Assembly: GCA_963573305.1 (NCBI GenBank)
Contig: OY754331.1
Location: 13,302,868-13,366,867, forward strand
Length of the DNA stretch: 64,000 nt
Source: Pyrrhosoma nymphula
Taxonomy: Eukaryota; Arthropoda; Insecta; Odonata; Coenagrionidae
Reading direction: 5' to 3'
Every line of letters starts with the position of its first letter. Positions within the stretch are counted from its first letter, which is position 1. Below the pieces are notes generated by a model, which saw only the letters and a program-made list of their open reading frames with translations, was not told the DNA's origin and made no database searches. A program made the position numbers and the translations under genes. Below, in pieces: positions 24,386 through 37,400 of this stretch.

Positions 24386-24595
24386 TTTGAGTTTTTCGTA
24401 TGTATGATAGATCAAGAAATATGACATGATACTCGAAAAAAGATGATTTTTTCAGCCATATAGGTCACTGAGGGAGTGTAAAACATTTTAAATCAATTCT
24501 GGACAATTTGTTCATAAAATTATACCATGGTCCGTGATCTCAATTTTCATGATGATAATTAAAAAAGAAATGTGATCGTAAATACAAAATTATCG

Positions 24596-24979
24596 CCGTA
24601 TTAGCTGCAGTGAGGATCAATATAATTATTCATCATCATTAATCTATCGATTATATGGCACATACCTACGTGTGGGGAAAACGGAAACCTGAATGACTTA
24701 ACAACTTCTAGTCTTCGATCAACAATGTACAATTGTTCATGTATTTTCTTGGGCAAAAATTCATAAATCCTTACTTAAATAATTTATTTATGAAGAATTC
24801 TCAATGTATTCAGTCGAAAATTCTTAATTCTTAATCCAAGATGCACCTTCAAGAATATTTTCAAAGCAATGTTCACTCCATCCTGAAGAATCATATTATG
24901 GGGGATGGAAACCTGAGAAATATTAGGTGGAGAAAATGATCAATAGAATGAGGATTGATCCTCACTGCAGATATTACGG
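24596..24979. mobile_element. candidate MITE with 26-bp TIRs
   Basis: Terminal inverted repeats of 26 bp lie at 24596-24621 and 24954-24979; 23 of 26 positions match, including a shared CTGCAGTGAGGATCAAT. The 384-bp unit has no coding frame. Clear target-site duplications were not found, so the transposon superfamily is open. Confidence 0.5.
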
Positions 24980-25029
24980 AGACTGAGTGAGACTCGGGCG
25001 AGGATTTTGAGTTAGAATGCAAAAATATG

Positions 25030-25390
25030 ATGCAGGTTGAGGGCCCGAGAATAGCCGATGGTGGTTAAATAGAGGTACGGCTTTAATAAACTATGTTTTG
25101 GTATCCATGATGAGAAAACTTCCTTTGTTATTTCTACAGACTTTCTTACGCTGGCACGACTCGCGTTTCACCACACTGTGGCATATCATGTGCATTTAGC
25201 GGTAGGTTGCGTGGGAATATATAGCCTGGGTTTATGCTGAGGAAAGGAGAGGGTGGGGTGGGGGAGGGGAGAGGATTTCCGTAAAGTTTAAAAATGAGTA
25301 GCAATGACCTTGTGGAAATTATGGATATCCATGATGAGAAAACCACCTTTGTTGGTTGGTCAGGCCAGAGATCATCAGTTTTATGTTTTG
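25030..25390 (+). repeat. dispersed repeat copy 2 with internal direct repeat
   Basis: 25030-25100 is the second copy of the repeat at 22990. It is followed by a local direct repeat: TATCCATGATGAGAAAAC plus a CCTTTGTT stretch occurs at about 25103-25130 and again at about 25324-25350, and ATGTTTTGGTA occurs at about 25095 and 25382. The minus-strand frame at 25146-25406 spans this and has no recognised domain. Confidence 0.4.
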
Positions 25391-25409
25391 GTACTTCAAG
25401 GTCCATATT

Positions 25410-27275
25410 TGCACTTCAGATGAGTGATTTAAGTAAATGAAATTTGGTTAAATATTTTGCAAGGGCAAAAATGTGTTCCAGTGGAGCAAGGAGGAATGGG
25501 CTTCAGTAAATTCTTTCCTTATTTTGACTAAGCCATCCATGTTGGGCTAGAGGCTGTCGTGAGGCGCTGGACAGGGAAAGGTGAGAGAAGAGTGCATTAG
25601 AGAGGAGACAGGAGCCCTCGAGTCAAATGTTGGACGAGGAGGAGCAGGAAATGTGAAGCAGAGGGCGTGGGTGCTGATTCGAAGGAGGCGTGGATTAGCG
25701 CGGCTGAATGCGGCGTGCGTGGGATGCTGGCTGAACAGTCACCAACGGCGGATGGACATCAAATCTGGAAGGTTTCATTAACCTTAAATGCCAAAATGAA
25801 ACTACGTATACCACATCCAATTTAGGGTATCTGTGGGATATTGAACGTCGTGATCTCGAAAATATTGAAGAAATAACTGTCAAAATTATGCTGAAAGAAA
25901 AATGAATACGATTTTCATCCGCCTGAAATAAAAACCTCTTCCATCTAATTAATTAGTCATAAAGAAGTAGATTTATGAATTATTTTTAAATTAAAATGAG
26001 GGAGAAAACAAAATAAAAGGATTATCAATGCTTTCTAGCACTTCTTAAGCTTTACCGCCTGAACAGAAGCATCGTACCGGTGGGATAAAGAGTCAGGAAT
26101 TCATTAATTCACCCCAATATATATTTATAAAATATGGAAGAAAGCAAATAAAAACGATAATTAAGCAAAACATTCATGCTTTGCTTAACTAAAGTAATTT
26201 GGAATGTGAAATTAAATCACTAGTAATGGAGGACACGAGGATGCATGGATATGGGATTTGTAACACAGAAAATGTAGATCTAGAATAATTTAATTCAGGA
26301 AAGTTCCGGGGAATTTAAGCATTGTTACTGGTGCATAACGTGTTTTCAGAAATTAAAATAAATTGCAGATAATCTGAAGTAATCCTAGCAGTTAAAACTG
26401 TAAGGATATTGCATTCAATTCTGGGAAGTCATCGTGAGCAACAATTATTTGAACTGACCGGAAAACGCCGATTCACGGAAGTCGTGAAGAAGCGATCTAC
26501 ACTACCTTTCCGTTGTAGTTCATAATCCGTACAACCGTTACAAATTCTGGGTTCAAATCTTGCGCAAATGAAATCACATTTTCGCGGCCCAATCTCTATA
26601 TTTATCTCATGTTTTTTACTCGTGAATGCAACTATGTAAAATGTCTATTTTCGCATTGTACATAATTCCTAGATTAATACCGTGTAGCGAATCCATTCCT
26701 ATGAGGATAATAAAAAAAGACGTCTTGTTTCAAAGTGGTTCCACCGGAGTATGTCTTTTATGCCGTTTCATTAATATTCTTGCTACTCAAAGAAAAATAT
26801 ATCCACTATCTGATATAAACAGAAAAATTATACCTTTCTTCATTGTTTTTCTTGCAAATCCAACTTTAAATTATGTGACCTTAAATGTGAAAATTGAAAT
26901 AACACGGAGAAAAATAGTATTTTTCCATTTAATATAAATGCCATTTACGCAGAAAATTGTGATTAAGGAGGAAAACCTCCCAAGAAATCGAATAAAATTT
27001 AAAAATGGGAACACTACTCCCTTAGGTTTATAGTTATTAGCGAATTACTTCCGTAATTAAAGTCAAAATGCGGAAATTCCAAACAAATGGCGCCGTAGTC
27101 GAGTCCTATGACTTGAAAAAACTGCTCATTGTAAATATACTGGAGGATTATCTACGTATTTTGTACCTTAACTTCGGTTTTCAATAGGTAACGCAGGTCA
27201 TCACCTAAAGCAAAAATTTTTAAACAAATAAAATATAAGGAATTTAGTATTTGTTTTGACTCACACAGTCGCGGA
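25410..27275. other. unassigned DNA
   Basis: 25560-25750 is G-rich. Short frames (25581-25781, 25695-25883, 26626-26937) carry no recognised motif. The rest is AT-rich and unassigned. Confidence 0.45.
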
Positions 27276-27281
27276 GAACCT

Positions 27282-27817
27282 CCTTAAGGTAGTTTGAGCG
27301 AAATATCACTTCACCTAGACTTTAATGAATTGGAGTTCATTTTGAAGAAATAATTCATCTTTCCGATGATATCAAAATATTAACCCCTTGCCGAACTTCT
27401 TTTCGAGCAATTTGCTTAAAAATTATAAGCTGAACATGGAATAGATTAAGACTGTGCGCTAGAGAGAGTGAGAATAATGAAAAAATTATGAATTTAGAAC
27501 AACTTGATTTCGTCAAAAACTAACGGTTTATTTTTTATGTTTTTTCAACTATTTATAAAAATTAACCTATTACTCCCCGCAGTAATTTTTACAGAATTGC
27601 AAAAAAACTGTTTTAAAGGCTTTTTAGCCGTACGGCGTGAAAAAATGAGTTTAGTTAGAGACTTGTGTTGATATATTTATTTAATTACTCAGATTTTTGT
27701 CATATATAACAATACATTTGAACCATTATTATTACAAAATATACTTTACACTTCTTTCAGACAATGAGATGGTCTCCATTATGACTAGGGAAATATCTCG
27801 CTCAAACTACCGTAAGG
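27282..27817. mobile_element. candidate TIR element, 25-bp inverted ends
   Basis: The ends 27282-27306 and 27793-27817 are inverted repeats matching at 23 of 25 positions and sharing GGTAGTTTGAGCGA. The 536-bp interior is AT-rich and non-coding. Flanking duplications are not obvious, so boundaries may extend a few bases. It is consistent with a MITE, with no transposase nearby. Confidence 0.5.
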
Positions 27818-27839
27818 CGTCTAGTTGGAGGGAGGATAT

Positions 27840-28490
27840 CATGGTGAGAGGAAGAGAGAGAGGAAAACAAAGGTTGGGGAGGAGGGGGGGGGAGGGAGTG
27901 GAAGGGGAGGGAAAGGGCTGGGGAGGAGGGTGAAGGAGGAGGGGTGGAAGGGGAGGGAAAGGGTGGGGAGGAGGGTGAAGGAGGAGGGGGTGGAAGGAGA
28001 AGGAAGGCCTTTTAGAATTCGGGACGAGGAATTTGTTGGGTGTAGCGTCATCGGGGAGTGTTGGTGTAGAGGGGGCGGAGAGGGGGTGGACGGGGTGGGG
28101 GAAGGAAAGGGAATGAGTTCAAGAGGGTCAGGTTTTCCGTGGGAAGCGGCATTTTGGGGAGTTCAGTGGGACGGGGGTTGTGTCCGTAAGCTGCTGCGTG
28201 CGTGAGTGAGTTTCCTCGGAAGAGTGGAGGTACAGGGTGAGAGAGTCGGAGGGGGAGGGTACGTCTTAAGGGGTACGGAGGGAGGGAGGTCAGAGGTGGT
28301 GGAGGGCGGAGGGAAGGTTGGGGAAACTCGGTTTTTGCGGAGGATCCTGGTGATTATCGTGGCGGGATACGGCAAGAGGGGGCGCGGATGTGCTCGGTGG
28401 TGGGGGAGGTGACGAGGCGTGGGCAGGGAAATGAAGGGCAGGGAAGCAAAGAGGAAGGTGGAAAAGAAATGGAGTCGGCTCACATTCCTG
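27840..28490. repeat. G-rich low-complexity tract with 46-bp tandem repeat
   Basis: About 650 bp of strongly G-rich plus-strand sequence. A 46-bp unit (starting TGGAAGGGGAGGGAAAGGG) is repeated at 27899-27944 and 27945-27990, with a third partial copy from 27991. The open frames on both strands here (27825-28205 plus; 27839-28051, 28163-28510 and 28290-28541 minus) are glycine/arginine- or serine/proline-rich shadows of the tract. I do not call a gene. Confidence 0.7.
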
Positions 28491-28499
28491 TAGCGTGTC

Positions 28500-31140
28500 G
28501 GATGCAACAACTCTAAGAAGTATTAAATGCACTACGCCCATAAACGTCTATGAGACAAAACCATCTTTTGTTTCCTCTCTCTGAAAGGCCTTTACAATCG
28601 TTACTTTGAAAGTAACAATTTATATCATCATTAACTAATAATCTAAAATACCACCAGTCATTACGTAACCTGCATCTTATCATAAGTACATAAATGCTAC
28701 GTTTGGTAAATTTTAGCCCTCTCTTCTCTGCTCATAGCTAATTCTATCCCATCTAGTTAACCATACTTTCTCGCGTCCACTTTCTTTTCCTATGGTTTTC
28801 CACCAAAAGTCCGTCTACCTACTGTTCTCCCAATTACGTTTATATCAAATCCATTTTACCCTAAATGTGTCAAACTTAACTGGTTCTTCTTTACCATATT
28901 CAATTTCAATAGTTTCGATTTTCTTCTGCTATTCTTTGTACTTCTTCCATTTTTATTTCATTTGTCTCTTGATCTTCATTGTCTTCCTCAAACACCATAT
29001 TTTGAAGGCTTTCTTTTATATGATTAACTATTCCGAAGGTCCAAGTTTCAGTCCTATTGAACTCCACGCTCAATTCAAAGTTATTTGAATGCATTTTGTC
29101 ATTGATAATTGCTGGATCTTCTTTTAGAAAAGTAGTGGTCTCTGTCATGAATTATTTCTAGTCTTGAGCTGTCCTATGCTTGATGTTAAAACGATTGATG
29201 TAACGTATCCAACTATTAGCATGGCATAAAATTCATCGTTACATCCTGCAACTTCCTCTCTTTCAATGGTCGGGAAGGTGGTGAGAATGAAGGAATCAAA
29301 GAAGAGAACGACCCGGTTGAATGTGAGGCTGAATAAAGCGTGGAGATGCAGTAGATTTAGAGAGGACAAAGGAAGAGAGACAGAGGAAGGCAATGAGATG
29401 GTGACCTGCGAATTTATTCGTGGTTGGGATCCTAAAGACGTTGCTTCCTCTTTTACTCAGGCATTATGAGTTGGGAAAATGTGGACCACTATAGGAGCAG
29501 TACAAGGGAGAGCAGGAGGAATATACGGGAGCAAAGTTGTATGCTGAGAGAGGGAGTGGACGTTCTAGGGGTCGTGGGAGTTAGAGGAGGTGTTGTAGGA
29601 GGAGGTGAGTGTCGTAGAGATCTTCGTAATCCTAGTAAGAATTCTCCAGACCTCCAACCCCCCCCCCCCTCTTTCTCCAGATCCTTCTTCCCCTCCCCCG
29701 TACCCTGACTTCCCCCTCCCCCGACCCTTCCTATCCCTACCCTCCCTGCTGCATTCCGAACCCCCCAACTCCCAATTTGAGGACGGGCTGTTATGGAGGA
29801 GTATAAACTTCTCTCCACGAATAATTATTACTTAATGGATGAGAGACCTTTTAGTCATCGTCTGCCGAAGGGAGGACCTCATGGTTATTCTTTCGGTCTC
29901 CCTCTCCACAAATTTCTTCCTTCGTCTCGTTATACCGTCGGGGATTTAATAAGGAATGTTTGTTTTCTTTCCCTTCTTCCCTTCCCTTAAGCATGGGGCG
30001 GCGCGGAGGGGAAGTCTTGAGTCTCCCTTCCTTGTCTCCAAACCACTCCTTCCTTTTTCTTTTTTTCATCCTCCTTATTGCTTTAATGTCATAATCATCT
30101 TCTTCGTCGTAGTTTTCTTATTCTCCCCGTGTAAGCTCGAATGACTTTTAATGAGGCTTTAGAAAAAATGATCGGTCATCATCCCCATCTTTTTGTTCCG
30201 CTTCCATGATTTTTTTAATTCTGTCTTCCTTAGTATACATGTCTGCTTTTCTTTTTTAATTCTTTAAGTCGTCAAAGTAAACCTCTTGGAAGAAAATAAG
30301 GACTGTTTTTATTTCCTTTTTCGAGAATGATTCAATTGATTGCCGAATGCTTTAACTCATACAGCTTCACCAAACTGAGACGTCGAAATATTTTCAGCGT
30401 AGCAAGGATTCTCGTTTTTCCTTTGTTTCAAAAGCAGAAAAAATTAAGTAGGAAACTGGATTTAATCATTGGTGCTTATTTGATGATTAGCTTAATGAAT
30501 TCTTTCTGTTCTTATGTCTTACATTGCTCCAGAATGAATTCAGGCAATATCGAGTTTTGAAACCTTGTTTTTTTATCAATCTTTTTTTTTGTAATTGGGC
30601 TATTAGATATTATATTTTGTGAGTATCATAACTGCATTATCTGCGCAGACTATTTACAGTGCAATTGAGTTTTCTAATTATGTTTCCCTTTTTTATGTAC
30701 ATATCAGCCAGTCTTTCATTAATATCTTCAATGGTCTAGATTATTCTTACTTTCCGTTATTTCGATTAATTAGAAGTAAAAAGGTTTTAAAAAAACTTCG
30801 TGAAGAAATTATTCCTTGTTGAAATAATTATTGTATCTTTCTGAATTGATCTTTATTGTCATTTTTTAAATTTATTTAAAAATATAACAAAGACACGAGT
30901 TCTGTCAAATTGAAAAGAATAGAACCTTTTTAAATTCATTGGCTTTAGCTTATATTTCCATGGTATACCTAGTAATATTATGCTAACTGGACTCTATCGC
31001 TCCTTAATGATTAATATCCATTCACATGAGCAAAAATTGTGATTAAGTTGTACATTGGTTAATGGGAGTTGACCCGTTCAATTCATAAGATCATGTATCT
31101 CAGACCATCCACTGAATAAGATTTTTATAATTTTCCTCTA
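28500..31140. other. unassigned DNA with a C-rich stretch near 29.65-29.76 kb
   Basis: 29640-29760 is C-rich with an uninterrupted C run near 29660; the frames there (29489-29818 minus, 29605-29835 plus) are low-complexity. 28792-29148 and 29145-29469 hold overlapping opposite-strand frames without recognised motifs. No element or gene is identified. Confidence 0.45.
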
Positions 31141-31146
31141 GGTTAG

Positions 31147-31426
31147 AATGTACCTCGAAGGGTTGAAAAAATCCTATCATTCTGTTTCCAACTGCTTTCA
31201 ATCGAATTCGTTTTAGCAATGTACTTGGAAATGGTGTCCACTCCCTTGGTAACATTTAGTCCCAAATAATGAAAATCGTAAGTAGTAATATACCACGAAG
31301 GGTAGCTAAATGTCTATAATTCTGTTTACAAAAGATATCAACCGAAATCATCTGATGCACAGTCTTGAAACTAGTGCCCACTCCGTCGGTAAAGTTTAGA
31401 AATTTGTATCAAATAGATAATAGAAT
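31147..31426 (+). repeat. diverged tandem duplication, period about 140 bp
   Basis: Copy 1 starts at 31147 (AATGTACCTCGAAGGGT) and copy 2 at 31287 (AATATACCACGAAGGGT). Both continue through ATTCTGTTT(C/A)CAA, CAA(T/C)CGAA, an ACTTGGAAAT/TCTTGAAACT block, CCACTCC, GGTAA and TTTAG in the same order. Divergence is substantial, so the duplication is old. No coding potential is seen. Confidence 0.6.
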
Positions 31427-31429
31427 TAT

Positions 31430-34400
31430 ATAGATATCAATTAAATAGAATAATTGTGTCAGACAGATGATAGAATGGCGAGGATGAATACAAGATAAAC
31501 GAAGAGGTGAATGCGATGTATCTTTTTGGTGATATGTTTGGACGTTTGCGTTTAATTAGCCCCAAAGTTAAACGTTAAACGTGCTGGCGGTGTAATAAAA
31601 AGTCATACTTAATATCACTGATATTTCATATCCTATGGAAATGTGCCAAAGTGGAACGTCAAAGATATAAAAACTAACGTATATCAACGGAAATCTCAAT
31701 TAATAGATTTCACAGAGATCATTTTTCTATTTAATACGTTTACGTTTTAAGTTTAGACCTAAATGTTTCATTACTTTTTATGGAATCCACATTGAAATTA
31801 ATCTAAATTGACCTTTACTAATTCAGTGTTACATAGGTGGTTGGTGAAAAAATTTATAACTTTAAATGAAATCAATTACACACCATTCTTACATCTTATT
31901 CCATTAGAATACTCTTCGAAGAGAGTGGATCATAATTTATATAATCAATTCTGCAAGCAGTGAACATCGTCCATTTAAGACGTGCTTCTAGGGCTGCTCC
32001 TAACAAAACAAAATGTTTCGCAATTTACAACATTCTAATATCGGAAATTAGAGCAAACCCTAGAGTGAAGGTATTTAAGAAGAATGGCTCAGTAGTCTTA
32101 TTAAGAAAGTATATAACAAAGATTTTTTAACTATGGCGAAGGACAAGGGCATGTAACAACACTTGAAGCAGTAGAATCTTGGCAAAGCGGGGTTGGTCGT
32201 TGTCTGTATAGGTAGGTATGTATTTCCGCAGTAAATTTTCTATCGGGTGCCAGTGAGTGCTCATTATTCCACGTATCGATGATTATTCGTGATATACCAA
32301 TAGATATATCGATATTTAAGTATCCCTTTCGCTAAATTTTTATCATTACATCCATACGTTTTATTCACAAACCCGTCGGATAATATAATATAAGGAAGGA
32401 AGAGAAATATGATAGGAAAGAAGATATAATAGTTAATTCGTTAGTTTATGACGCGGTGATTAGAGCCACTTCGACATTGAAGAACATGTAAAGCTAACAG
32501 AATAGATAACAAAAACTCTTTACAAAATAAGTGAACTCCAGCAACGTAAATTATGACCAATAGGACTACAGAATTTCCAAAACTTTGTAATAATTGAGAA
32601 GAATTTTGGGCCAATAGAAAAGCAGGGGACAATAATATGGATATTTAGCTGGTGTTTCTTATACATTTAAATTATCTCTATATTTTCACTGCATGTTCTA
32701 AGATTCACCTGATAATGAGCTAATTAATTAAAACGATTAATAATAATTGAAGTAGAAATGGTATAAGATACAACAATAAGTTAACACTAGCCGTTACTTT
32801 ACTGAAAGTAGTAGTCTTTAGAAAACGGCTCTATATCTTCCCATATATGAACTAGAGAAACTCATTTGTAACCAGGTATGTCATATTACTAATTCGGGAA
32901 AATTATGCTCAAGGTAAAATTCCTATAACTGATGGTGGTTTTGAATTTTCTAGTTTTCGCATGAATGAAGTGTCCGAATACTGATTCCACATCGTATCAC
33001 TATTTTCATTAAATATTGATTTCTGCAAAAGGTTCTGAATTGGATTTAGATTTTTGTATAGAACTAATGCGTTTTTTCATGATGCACATCGTGATTATAT
33101 GTTTCTAGGTATCATGTATTTTTAGTGTAATGTCATTGCCGTGTAATTAAGCCATTCATTACACATTGGCAATAACTCTATGCTGAAATCAAAAGAATTG
33201 GAAGTATTTGTGACTCAGGAACTTTCACTTTTTTCGGAATAGATAGGAAAAAAATTCGAGTGACTCGCTCCTTGTCACTGACAAACGTTTTAATCTCGCA
33301 GGGATTCCATCTGTAAGGAGGTGGGTAGGGGAAAGAAACCGTGGAATTGAAGGCAGCTAAACGCCAATATTTAATTTCCTTTCCGTTTGCCTTAGAAGGA
33401 ATTAATATTTGAGCGTTTAACTCTTTAAGTCCGGGGAGCGGGCGGGAGGAAACCAATGGCGTGGGGAGCGGGAGGTGGGTGCGGGAAGATCTGTTCGCTC
33501 AGAGGAGGAGGCTTCGGCGGGAGCGGGAAGGAGAGAAGCAACGGACGGAATCACTCAACCTCCGTGATGAAAAAAAGAAGGGTAGCAGGCCACGGAGCGG
33601 ACGAGGGAAAGGAGCGGCAAAAAAGGTAGAAGGGGAAGAAATAAGGAGCGGGAAGAAAAGTTTTGGGGGCTTTGGCGGAAGAAAACACATCGTCCATGGT
33701 TATAAATTTTCCCCGCCCGCAAAAAGCAAGCAAGGATTCCCATGATTAAATCCGTTTTTTCCTCGCCCGGTCTCAAAACCCCGTCCCGCCCGCACACATA
33801 ACAGGGCTCGATTTCTTTCGCCTCTTCCAACAACCCACCCGCCGCCGTCTGACTAGAACGAAGGAGCGCGGGGGGAGGAGGAAATGCCACCCCAACCCCC
33901 CCCATTGCCGAGCCAGGAAAAACCCCTCCGCAGTGAAGTGCACCACCGGCTGGGGAGGAAGTCAGGGGAGGATGGATACGTTAAGTCCCTGGGATCCCAG
34001 AGAGGCGGCGAAGCAAGGGGAGTGTGGCAAGGCGAAGAATGGAGGCGGCCTTCTCCCCCCCCCTTCTTCGCTTCTCCTTGACAGATGGATTAGAAGACGG
34101 AAGGAGGGCTGGAGAGTGGGGCGAGGATGAAGAAAGAACAAGGGAGTTGAGATTGCGGTGCTGGATGATCGTGATGACGTGATGGAGGTCGGGGGACTGC
34201 GGTGCGGAAGGTGCCATGTACCATCTCCAGCATCGAATCTCTTCCTGAAATAGATGGGCTTGCAGACGTTACGCCCGCGAGGTGAAACCAGTGCGATTTC
34301 TCAAAGTTGGATCGACGGTATTTGCGTCCCCATCCACGAGGTTTCATGCAAGCCACCGTTCGGTGCGAGACACGGAATGAATCCACACTGAGCAAGCCAT

Positions 34401-37400
34401 ACCCAGAGGCACAAATATCACGTGAATTATGTTATACTGTGAGAACACTTGTGCTAAAAAAGTAATAATCCTAAAGTTCATCAAACTCTTCGAAATTTCC
34501 TGTTCTCTGCAAGCCAACTATCACGTGAATACTAACGGAAGATTCCACATCGGGCAAGCAATATTCGATCCTGGCAATAATTTTACCCCACACCGTAAAC
34601 CCAACCGTTAAGTGTGGATCAACGTCCTGATGAGAGCTACGCAAGGCTAGAATATGGATTAAGAAAGTGATATATTGTAAAATTTGCTTACATGCAGCAC
34701 ACATTGTTTGGTACTAATATCCAGTGACTGATAAGGGTGTGGGTATTCTATTAATTTGGTTTACTGATACATTCAGAGTGAGATGCATGGAATAATATTT
34801 TTAAATTATTTGTCACAAACGCCTAGTTCAGACAACTTGCAGGGAGAAATATGTTTTATATGATGTTTTATTGTACCTATCATTCCTCCTTTTATTTCTT
34901 GAAATAGGATTGCATTTGCAATCTTTTGATTCCTACTTCTTATATCTACACATCTATCCATATTTTGACCTACGAGCCGCCACAGAGGTGTATGAAAGGG
35001 TGAGTCACCAGCGAAAAAGGGAACGGGAGACAGGGATAGGAAGACGAAAAGCAATTAGATGAATTTTATACTCTCGGCTATTCCTACACTTGGGTAAATG
35101 AATTTTCCAAAACTTGATATTTATCTGGTTCAGTTTTCCATCGTAATTCAGATTTGGTTATAGTACTAATGAGATTCTCGTGGAGTTTTTTTATGAATTT
35201 ATGAAAGTCTCTGCTGCATTCGACAGCTCCCTGCAAATGCATGCGATATGAATATAACGTCCAATGTAATGCAGTATTGCGGCATGGCGAGCAATGAAGT
35301 TTTATTGAGTCAAATTATCGATGTATCAGAATCTATGCAACATTCTATTCGTACTCCAATACGATATTCTATTTCAGTGCCGTACGTCCCTCATTTTTAG
35401 CCGGGAGTCACTATCTATTCGTCCATGTCCTTTACTTGCTATAGTATGGATAATTTATCACAGGCACTATTTCTATATTCATGTCACGTATACATCCTCT
35501 TTTATTCAAAATAGTTCATATAAAGAACCTACTAGGACCAAAGCCTTAGTCATAAATTCAGGAACGGCAAAGTCTGTTTTCCTTCACTCTGCCATTTTTT
35601 TTCTCGATAAACCGCCATAAAGACCAGGTCGTGCAGGTCCATGAAGATGCAAGATTTGCGATGACCGTTCGAAAGCCAAAAAGTTGCCGAAACCATTATT
35701 TTGCAAAGCTCTCATTTTCATGCGTCGGGGCCGAAGTTCGCAAAGTTAATAGACTGTCAAAGAGGTTAGAAGAAACTGAGCACGGCGTCGTTCATTCACT
35801 TCGAGTAAATAATACACAAATCAGAGTCACAAAAATACTTACAATCCCACATACCACCGCTATATCGTTCTATGTCCGTTCACACTTACCATTAAACTTT
35901 CTTTAAAAACTGGCGATACATTGCGTTGAAGATATTCAACCTGATTTCAAGAAAAAGCTCCAGGAAAAAACAATTTGAAAAACTAGTGTCCCGCTTGAAT
36001 GTTAGTTAATTCACAATGTTAAAAATCATGTTTAAATATTTGATAACGCTATGTCTTCATAAAAATTGTCCTTAAATTAAAAGATTCTTATCCTAAAAGA
36101 TATTCGCATATTGCAGTTTTGTATTTCAAGAGTATGAGGATTTTATTGCCATTATACCGAAAACATGCTAACATGATATAACTCTGCACTCCATTATTAT
36201 GATAGTGGTTAATTTGGGTTGGATGGTGTATTGAACTCTAATTGAAGTGTAGCCTTGTGTCACTCGGCACGAAGCTGGATTTGGATGGAAACTCTTCCCT
36301 CTAGCAGTCATATGGAGGCTGGTTTAAAGAGGACCATTCTAATCGTGGCAGGCTATGGTATGGATCACGAGTCACCACATTAAACAATCATAATTCGGAG
36401 TGGTTATCCCTAAAGTCATCACTCCTAAAGAGGATAGCTAGAATGCATGGAATTATGCCATATTTTTTCAGATTTTGGCACCGATGTTTTTTCTGTGAAT
36501 CCTTTTTGCTTGAAACAATTGTTCTCCATTAATTCTTACTTTAATTACCGGATTGTTTTCATCGAAAGAGTGTTTATTAGGAGTATACAATTCAATATGT
36601 ACTTTGAATAAATTATTATTAGATAATGCCCACCAAAATATTCGAGGAAACCGATCTTTATTGACACATAAACCTTGAATGACTGTCGGCTCAGGGTTAC
36701 GGAAAATGTAAGCCTATCCAAAAATAGCTGGTGCTGATGTAACCTTTGCATATTTATTCAGCCTGTCCTGAAGGATAAGATGATCTGGAGACTCGCTCTT
36801 TGTATTTATCCCAAAATGTAGCTTCATTCGATCTTATTTCATCATTTACCTATGAGGAAGATCTTCCTTTAACTGTTTGCTAAAATTCACAAAGAGCCTC
36901 TGTAAGAGTATGTGATATGCATACACATGTTTTGATAATAATATCCAAATAATTTAGTTGTATTAATTAAATCATAGCTGAATTATTGTATGCTCATAAC
37001 AGAAATGTTTTGTGGAGATCTTTGTGATAAAAGTTAAGGGAATAAGCTTTAATAAACTTGAAAGAGATAATTTCTCCACCATTACTAGTAGCCTGCACTA
37101 ACTATAAGTATATTATTTAATTAAAACCCGAAAAATTAAGAGTGAAGGTGAGAAAGGTGGAATACACTCGTCATGGGTTCCATAAAAATGCATTTCCTTA
37201 AATATGCATAGTTTGGATCTCCCTATACTACTTGACGAACACTTCAACCACAGCCAAGTCTGAATGGATGTAGGTAAGTCAAATCTATATCTTCTGCTTG
37301 GCTGAGGAACCTATTGTCCACCAGAATCCACCTGAAGGGTTCTGCACGTGAAGAATACCGACCATTATTTACAACCCTCACATCGTTGTTATGCCGAGAT

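Noticed and set aside
26490..26570. B-box-like GGTTCAAATC at 26550
   Set aside because: No convincing A box or cloverleaf; isolated B-box matches occur by chance.
27825..28541. Several overlapping Gly- or Pro-rich frames
   Set aside because: Arise from the G-rich tract and its 46-bp tandem repeat.
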